A DNA stretch of 37,608 nucleotides from positions 2,047,837-2,085,444 of the forward strand of contig JPZU01000001.1 in the NCBI GenBank assembly GCA_000875945.1. The letters are read 5' to 3'. The notes under the pieces were generated by a model. That model was given only the letters and a program-made list of their open reading frames with translations, made no database searches and was not told where the DNA came from. Numbering within the stretch: the first letter of the stretch is position 1; every line of letters starts with the position of its first letter. The position numbers and the translations under genes are program-made. Of the stretch, positions 33,232 to 37,608 are shown piece by piece. The stretch is from Lachnospiraceae bacterium TWA4 (GTDB taxonomy: Bacteria > Bacillota > Clostridia > Lachnospirales > Lachnospiraceae).

Positions 33232-34335
33232 ATGCAATACGATGGAGACCACGTCTATGATAAACAGACGGTACTAAAGATTGATTCCTCTGCAATTTTA
33301 CATAATGTAGAGATTATTCAAAAAAAGATTAAAGAGGCAACTCTCATTGCAGTAATTAAAGAAAATGGTTATGGGATGGGCCTTCTCACCGAATATAATA
33401 TCCTAAAAGACTCTGGTATTACATTCTTTGCAGTGACTAATACAAAAGAAGCATTAGCTCTTCGTGAGTTTGGTTGTACTCAGGATATTCTATTGATGTC
33501 ACCAATTTTTAATTATGATGAAGCATTAGTTCTTTGTGAAAATAGAATTGTTCTTTTATTAAATAATATGGAACAGGCTAAGTTATTAAAAAATATTTAT
33601 GATGATACTGGAATAAAGGCAAGAGTTCATATAGGAATTGAAACTGGTATGGGACGATATGGATTTTTATGGAATGATATTCCAGATTTGTCTGCTTTAC
33701 CAGAATTTTTATCAATTGAAGGTTGTTATACACATCTTCATGGAAAACCTAAAGGTTATAAAAAGGAAGCTCTTGTGCAAAAAGAGCGATTCCTTCAGGC
33801 AACAGAAGAATTAGAAAGACAGAATGTACCCGTTGGAATGAGACATATTTGTAACTCAGCAGGTACGATGTCTCTTGGAAGTTTAGATATGGATGCTGTG
33901 CGTGTAGGTTCTGCACTTCTTGGAAAATGTGCAAGGGGCGGTGGAAAGTTAAAAAATGCTTTATGGGTTGAATCAACCATTTGCCAGACTATAGAACTTC
34001 CAAAGGGAAGTACAGTAGGTTATCAAGCATGTGCAGTACTAAAAAGAGATTCTAGATTAGGTGTTGTACGAGCTGGGCATGGTGATGGATTATTCCTAGG
34101 ATATGCAGATAGTCCAGAAGGTGGACTTTTGCATTTAATTTCTAGAAAGCTTCGTCCAAAACGCTATAGAAAAACAGTAATGATTCAAGATAAAAAAGTG
34201 CCTTTAGTTGGACGAGCAGGAGTTGCACACTTTGTAGTAGATTTAACAGATACCCCATTTGAAGAAGGTGAAACTGTCAGAATTGAGGTTAATCCGTTGT
34301 TTGTTCATCCTTCTGTTCAAAAATCTGTTATATAA
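33232..34335 (+). CDS. Alanine racemase family protein
   Basis: A 367-residue fold-type III PLP enzyme. The PLP lysine is Lys43 in VIKENGYGMG (family form K-x-N-x-Y-G-x-G). Arg224 in DAVRVGSALLG corresponds to the arginine near the pyridine nitrogen. Tyr264 in GSTVGYQA sits where the catalytic tyrosine is expected. The usual IGYADG motif is changed to RAGHGDG, and the C-terminal RVCMDQ segment to RAGVAHFVVDL, so this is a divergent member. It may be a true alanine racemase or a relative with another amino acid. A FemAB-like ligase follows, so a cell-wall role is likely. The ribosome binding site is AAAGGA. Confidence 0.85.
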   Translation: MQYDGDHVYDKQTVLKIDSSAILHNVEIIQKKIKEATLIAVIKENGYGMGLLTEYNILKDSGITFFAVTNTKEALALREFGCTQDILLMSPIFNYDEALVLCENRIVLLLNNMEQAKLLKNIYDDTGIKARVHIGIETGMGRYGFLWNDIPDLSALPEFLSIEGCYTHLHGKPKGYKKEALVQKERFLQATEELERQNVPVGMRHICNSAGTMSLGSLDMDAVRVGSALLGKCARGGGKLKNALWVESTICQTIELPKGSTVGYQACAVLKRDSRLGVVRAGHGDGLFLGYADSPEGGLLHLISRKLRPKRYRKTVMIQDKKVPLVGRAGVAHFVVDLTDTPFEEGETVRIEVNPLFVHPSVQKSVI

Positions 34336-34394
34336 GGTAAGAATTAATTTTGATTAAGTAAAATTTAGTTTAGATAGTTAGATAGGAGATATGT

Positions 34395-35459
34395 ATGTAC
34401 GAAATTATTGGATCTAAAAATCATGAAGAATTTGACCGATTTGTAGAAAATCATCCAAATGGAAATCTTCTCCAGACGTATGCTTGGAGTAGATTAAAGT
34501 CTTTTTGGGTATTTAAAGGAATTCTTGTAAGAGAATCTGCAGGTGGTCCAATCAAGGGCGCAATGTCTGTATTAATTCGTAAGATTCCAGGAACCCCTTA
34601 TACGTTAATGTATGCTGGTCGTGGTCCTGCTTGTGATATTCACGACAAAGAAACGATTGCAGAACTTTTAGAAGGAGCAAAGGAACTTTCTAAGAAGTTT
34701 AAATCTTATGTATTAAAACTTGATCCAGCAATTACTTCTGATCAAGTAAAATTTATGAAGATTATGGACGATTTGGGATTTATTCTTGCACCTAAAGCTC
34801 CAAACTTTGAGAATATTCAGCCACAGTATGTTATGAGACTTCACATTGGTGGAATGACAGAAGACGAAGTGATGGCTTCATTTAAGTCAAAAACTCGTTA
34901 CAATATTCGTCTTGCTAAGAGAAAAGGTGTAGAAGTAAAGATTTGTGGAAAAGAAGCTTTAGAAGATTTTTACAATTTAATGGTCGTTACAGGAGAACGA
35001 GATGAATTTATGACTCGTCCAAAAGAATACTTTGAACAGATGCTAGACTGTCTTGGTGAGCATGGTCGTTTATATATGGCATATTCTCCAGATGGTGAAG
35101 CAATTGCTGGAACGATTGCTGGTTGGCTTGGAGATAAGGTATGGTATTTCTATGGTGCATCTTCTAATCAGCATAGAAACTTAATGCCAAACTACTTAAT
35201 TCAGTGGGAGATGATTCGTTGGGCAATTGAAAATCACTGTAATATTTATGACTTTAGAGGAATTTCTGGCGACTTAGATGAGAATAATCACTTATATGGA
35301 CTCTATCGTTTCAAGAGTGGATTCAATGCAGAATTTACAGAATATGTTGGCGAATATCGATATGTCTTCCATCCAATTGCCTACAATGCAATTGAAAAGG
35401 CTATGCCAGTAGCTAAGAAGTTTCTTAAAAAAGTTCGCAACATGAAAAAGAAAAAATAA
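34395..35459 (+). CDS. FemAB-family peptidoglycan bridge aminoacyltransferase-like protein
   Basis: A 354-residue protein with the FemAB double GNAT-like fold. It begins with NHEEFDRFVENHPNGNLLQTYAWSRLK-type text (the ligase N-terminus) and has SFKSKTRYNIRLAKRKGV, the family's substrate-binding helix region, then GTIAGWLGDKVWYFYGASS and YDFRGISGDLDE near the C-terminus. FemAB enzymes add amino acids from aminoacyl-tRNA to lipid II to build the interpeptide bridge. The coiled-coil arm is short. It lies 59 bp after the racemase homologue, same strand, with AGGAGAT upstream. The residue added is not predictable. Confidence 0.88.
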   Translation: MYEIIGSKNHEEFDRFVENHPNGNLLQTYAWSRLKSFWVFKGILVRESAGGPIKGAMSVLIRKIPGTPYTLMYAGRGPACDIHDKETIAELLEGAKELSKKFKSYVLKLDPAITSDQVKFMKIMDDLGFILAPKAPNFENIQPQYVMRLHIGGMTEDEVMASFKSKTRYNIRLAKRKGVEVKICGKEALEDFYNLMVVTGERDEFMTRPKEYFEQMLDCLGEHGRLYMAYSPDGEAIAGTIAGWLGDKVWYFYGASSNQHRNLMPNYLIQWEMIRWAIENHCNIYDFRGISGDLDENNHLYGLYRFKSGFNAEFTEYVGEYRYVFHPIAYNAIEKAMPVAKKFLKKVRNMKKKK

Positions 35460-35476
35460 TACGAGGAGATTGATTA

Positions 35477-35701
35477 ATGGCAGTTTATGATTTAATTATT
35501 GAATACATTAATCCTTGTGATGGTGGAAATCAGAGCGACAAGGAGTTTTTAGAAGATGTCGAAGTGGATGACTTTGAAGCTTATGCAGAGGAGAATTCGA
35601 TGTATGATATCATGGAAGTTGATACAACAGCAGATGGTGACACTGTTGTAACAACCGGTGATGGAAATGGATATGTTACAAGATTTATTTTCTGTGAATA
35701 G
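35477..35701 (+). CDS. Small acidic protein, paralogue of the minus-strand gene at 32866
   Basis: A 74-residue, very acidic protein beginning MAVYDLIIEYINPCDGGN and ending VTTGDGNGYVTRFIFCE. It matches the 73-residue protein at 32866-33087 over the whole length with only short gaps. It starts 17 bp after the FemAB gene with CGAGGAG upstream, so it shares the racemase/FemAB transcript. No known domain. The conserved VTTGDG-GY-TRFIF tail is the most striking feature. Confidence 0.85.
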   Translation: MAVYDLIIEYINPCDGGNQSDKEFLEDVEVDDFEAYAEENSMYDIMEVDTTADGDTVVTTGDGNGYVTRFIFCE

Positions 35702-35724
35702 GAGCTGGTAACAGCTCCTTTTTT
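35701..35724 (+). terminator. Terminator of the racemase/FemAB/mini-protein unit
   Basis: GGAGCTG, loop GTAA, CAGCTCC, then six T; the stem starts on the last base of the stop codon. Confidence 0.85.
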
Positions 35725-35739
35725 AGTAAAAATTTAAGG

Positions 35740-35768
35740 TTGTATTTCTTATCTATCTCCATTATAAT
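35740..35768 (+). promoter_or_regulatory. Promoter of the glycogen branching enzyme gene
   Basis: TTGTAT (35740-35745), 17-bp spacer, perfect TATAAT (35763-35768), 29 bp before the start codon. Confidence 0.6.
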
Positions 35769-35796
35769 AAAAGAAAAAATTTGTGAGGTATCCCCT

Positions 35797-37608
35797 ATGA
35801 TTTTACATGAATTTTATATAGGAAAAGCATTTGATGCGTACACTTTTTTTGGTGCGCATGTAGAAGATGATGGCGTAACTTTTCGTGTATTTGCCCCTAA
35901 TGCATTTAAGGTTAGCGTTATTGGAGAATTTAATAATTGGGAAGATGAATTTATGCATGATATCAATGGAGGAGGAATTTATGAAGTCCATATTCCATCT
36001 GCAAAACCAGGTATGATGTATAAATATCGTATTTTCCCACAGCAAGGCGACCCTATGGATAAGACAGACCCCTATGCATTTTCCATGCAGCTTCGCCCAG
36101 AGAGCGCTTCGATTATTGTTTCAAATGAACCATTTAAATTTGAAGATGAAAAATGGTTAAAAAAACAACATAAAAACTATGATGCACCAATGAATATCTA
36201 TGAAGTACATATGGGTTCATGGAAGAAACCAGATGAAGAAGAAGGCAAAGAATGGTATACCTACCGTGAACTTGCAAAGCCTTTAATTGACTATGCAAAG
36301 GAACATCACTATACGCATTTAGAATTTTTGCCACTTTCTGAGCATCCAGCGGATTGTTCTTGGGGTTATCAGGTAACAGGATTTTTTAGTGCAACTTCTA
36401 GATATGGAACGCCTGATGACTTAAAATATTTGATTAATGAATGTCATAAGGCAGGAATTGGAGTAATTACAGACTTTGTACCTGTACACTTTGCGACAGA
36501 TTATTATTCACTTAGAGAGTTTGATGGAACTGCACTTTATGAGTATCCAGCAAGAGATACAGGTTATAGTGAGTGGGGTTCTTGTAACTTTAACTACTAT
36601 CGTGGAGAGATTTGTAGTTTCTTACAGTCAGCAGCAAACTTCTGGCTAAGTGAGTATCACTTTGATGGAATTCGAATGGATGCGATTAGTAATGTCATTT
36701 ATTGGCAGGGAAATTCGAATCGTGGAGTTAACGAAGGTGGTATTAACTTCCTTAAAACAATGAATCTTGGCCTTAAGAGTTTACATCCAAATGCATTGTT
36801 AATTGCAGAGGATTCATCTTCTTATGCCAAAGTAACTGCTCCTGTTGAATATGACGGTCTTGGATTTGATTATAAATGGGATATGGGTTGGATGAATGAT
36901 ACCCTAGATTTCTTTAGACTTCCACCTTGGGAGCGTCATAATCACTATCATAAGATTACATTTTCTATGATGTATTTTTATAATGATTTATTCTTACTTC
37001 CATTTTCTCATGATGAAGTAGTTCATGGAAAAGCAACGATTTTACAGAAGATGTGGGGAGATTATGAAGGAAAGTTTGCACAAGGACGAGTACTTTATAC
37101 TTATATGATGACACATCCAGGTAAGAAGTTAAATTTCATGGGCAATGAGTTTGGACAGCTTAGAGAATGGGATGAAAATCGTGAGCAAGATTGGGATATG
37201 TTAAAGTATCCAAATCATGATGCATTTTGTAGATTTATTACAGATTTAAATGAGTTGTATACAACTAGTAATGCACTTTATGATAAAGAATACAACCCAG
37301 ATCATTTTAAATGGGTGCAAGCAAATGATGAAGACCATTGTATATATAGTTATATTCGAAAAGGTAGTAAACAGACCTATTTAGTGGTTTTAAATACCAC
37401 AGATGTTGAATGGAAGGATTATCAATTACACTTAGGTGAAGATGTTGAACTAAAAGAAAAGATTCATTCAGACTGGGATATTTATGGAGGAACAACTCCT
37501 CATCCAAAACGAATCTATAAGAAAAAGACAAAAGATGGAGTATTCACTGTAGACCTTCCAGCATTTTCTGGTCAAGTATTTGAAGTCACTCCAATGAAAG
37601 AAACAAAG
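35797..37608 (+). CDS. glgB: 1,4-alpha-glucan branching enzyme, 3' partial
   Basis: 604 codons without a stop to the window edge, so the last few residues are missing. The N-terminal CBM48 domain (GVTFRVFAPNAFKVSVIGEFNNW) is followed by the GH13 barrel. Family regions are in order: EVHMGSW, DFVPVHF, DGIRMDAI with the nucleophile Asp, LIAEDSS with the acid/base Glu, and FSHDEVVHGK with the transition-state Asp. A C-terminal all-beta domain follows. It cuts alpha-1,4 chains and re-attaches them as alpha-1,6 branches in glycogen. The ATG at 35797 has GTGAGG upstream and CBM48 spacing fits. No other glg gene is in view. Confidence 0.95.
   Translation, partial: MILHEFYIGKAFDAYTFFGAHVEDDGVTFRVFAPNAFKVSVIGEFNNWEDEFMHDINGGGIYEVHIPSAKPGMMYKYRIFPQQGDPMDKTDPYAFSMQLRPESASIIVSNEPFKFEDEKWLKKQHKNYDAPMNIYEVHMGSWKKPDEEEGKEWYTYRELAKPLIDYAKEHHYTHLEFLPLSEHPADCSWGYQVTGFFSATSRYGTPDDLKYLINECHKAGIGVITDFVPVHFATDYYSLREFDGTALYEYPARDTGYSEWGSCNFNYYRGEICSFLQSAANFWLSEYHFDGIRMDAISNVIYWQGNSNRGVNEGGINFLKTMNLGLKSLHPNALLIAEDSSSYAKVTAPVEYDGLGFDYKWDMGWMNDTLDFFRLPPWERHNHYHKITFSMMYFYNDLFLLPFSHDEVVHGKATILQKMWGDYEGKFAQGRVLYTYMMTHPGKKLNFMGNEFGQLREWDENREQDWDMLKYPNHDAFCRFITDLNELYTTSNALYDKEYNPDHFKWVQANDEDHCIYSYIRKGSKQTYLVVLNTTDVEWKDYQLHLGEDVELKEKIHSDWDIYGGTTPHPKRIYKKKTKDGVFTVDLPAFSGQVFEVTPMKETK

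Overview
The window reads as a low-GC, anaerobic Firmicute of the Lachnospiraceae/Clostridia type. The evidence is AT-rich DNA with strong AGGAGG ribosome binding sites, a T-box-controlled trp operon, a GlcT/LicT-type PTS antitermination circuit, a cobamide methyltransferase pair (MtaB/MtaC type) and an XDH-type molybdenum hydroxylase operon. The sequence itself does not fix genus or species. Almost everything is on the + strand.

Layout: (1) 1-1425, the end of a GlpA/GlpB-like FAD oxidoreductase operon with its DUF1667 partner. (2) 1579-4500, a DUF4143-type AAA ATPase and a two-gene ABC exporter. (3) 4475-7772, a glucose/GlcNAc-family PTS enzyme IICBA behind a promoter, an RNA antiterminator (RAT-like) hairpin overlapping a terminator, and a downstream BglG/LicT/GlcT antiterminator gene. 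(4) 7784-8241, palindromic repeats and a 361-bp MITE-like element. (5) 8253-15341, a Trp-specific T-box leader followed by trpEGDCFBA. (6) 15351-20152, a PocR/AraC regulator, corrinoid protein, MtaB methyltransferase and COG0523/CobW metallochaperone. (7) 20270-23530, a solitary family-5 solute-binding lipoprotein and a frameshifted AAA/DUF234 ATPase. (8) 23633-30599, an NCS2 purine permease, three XDH subunits, an XdhC-family maturation protein and a LysR regulator. (9) 30698-35724, small conserved proteins, a proline-rich protein, an alanine-racemase homologue and a FemAB-like ligase flanked by two paralogous acidic mini-proteins. (10) 35740-37608, a glycogen branching enzyme running off the edge.

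Three things stand out. First, seven single-base discontinuities interrupt otherwise convincing genes (PTS IICBA, antiterminator, trpC, trpF, the ATPase twice, the proline-rich protein). Six lie in A or T homopolymers, and four would be repaired by an A7 tract. This looks more like homopolymer consensus error than seven real pseudogenizations, but it has to be tested. Second, the intergenic DNA around the antiterminator and trp operon is colonised by nested palindromic repeats, one lying between the T-box terminator and the trpE ribosome binding site and another forming the C-terminus of TrpG. Third, the MtaB-MtaC-PocR locus carries a CobW-family GTPase directly behind the zinc enzyme MtaB, which suggests a dedicated zinc-insertion step, and mtaB is preceded by a structured leader I cannot assign to a known class.
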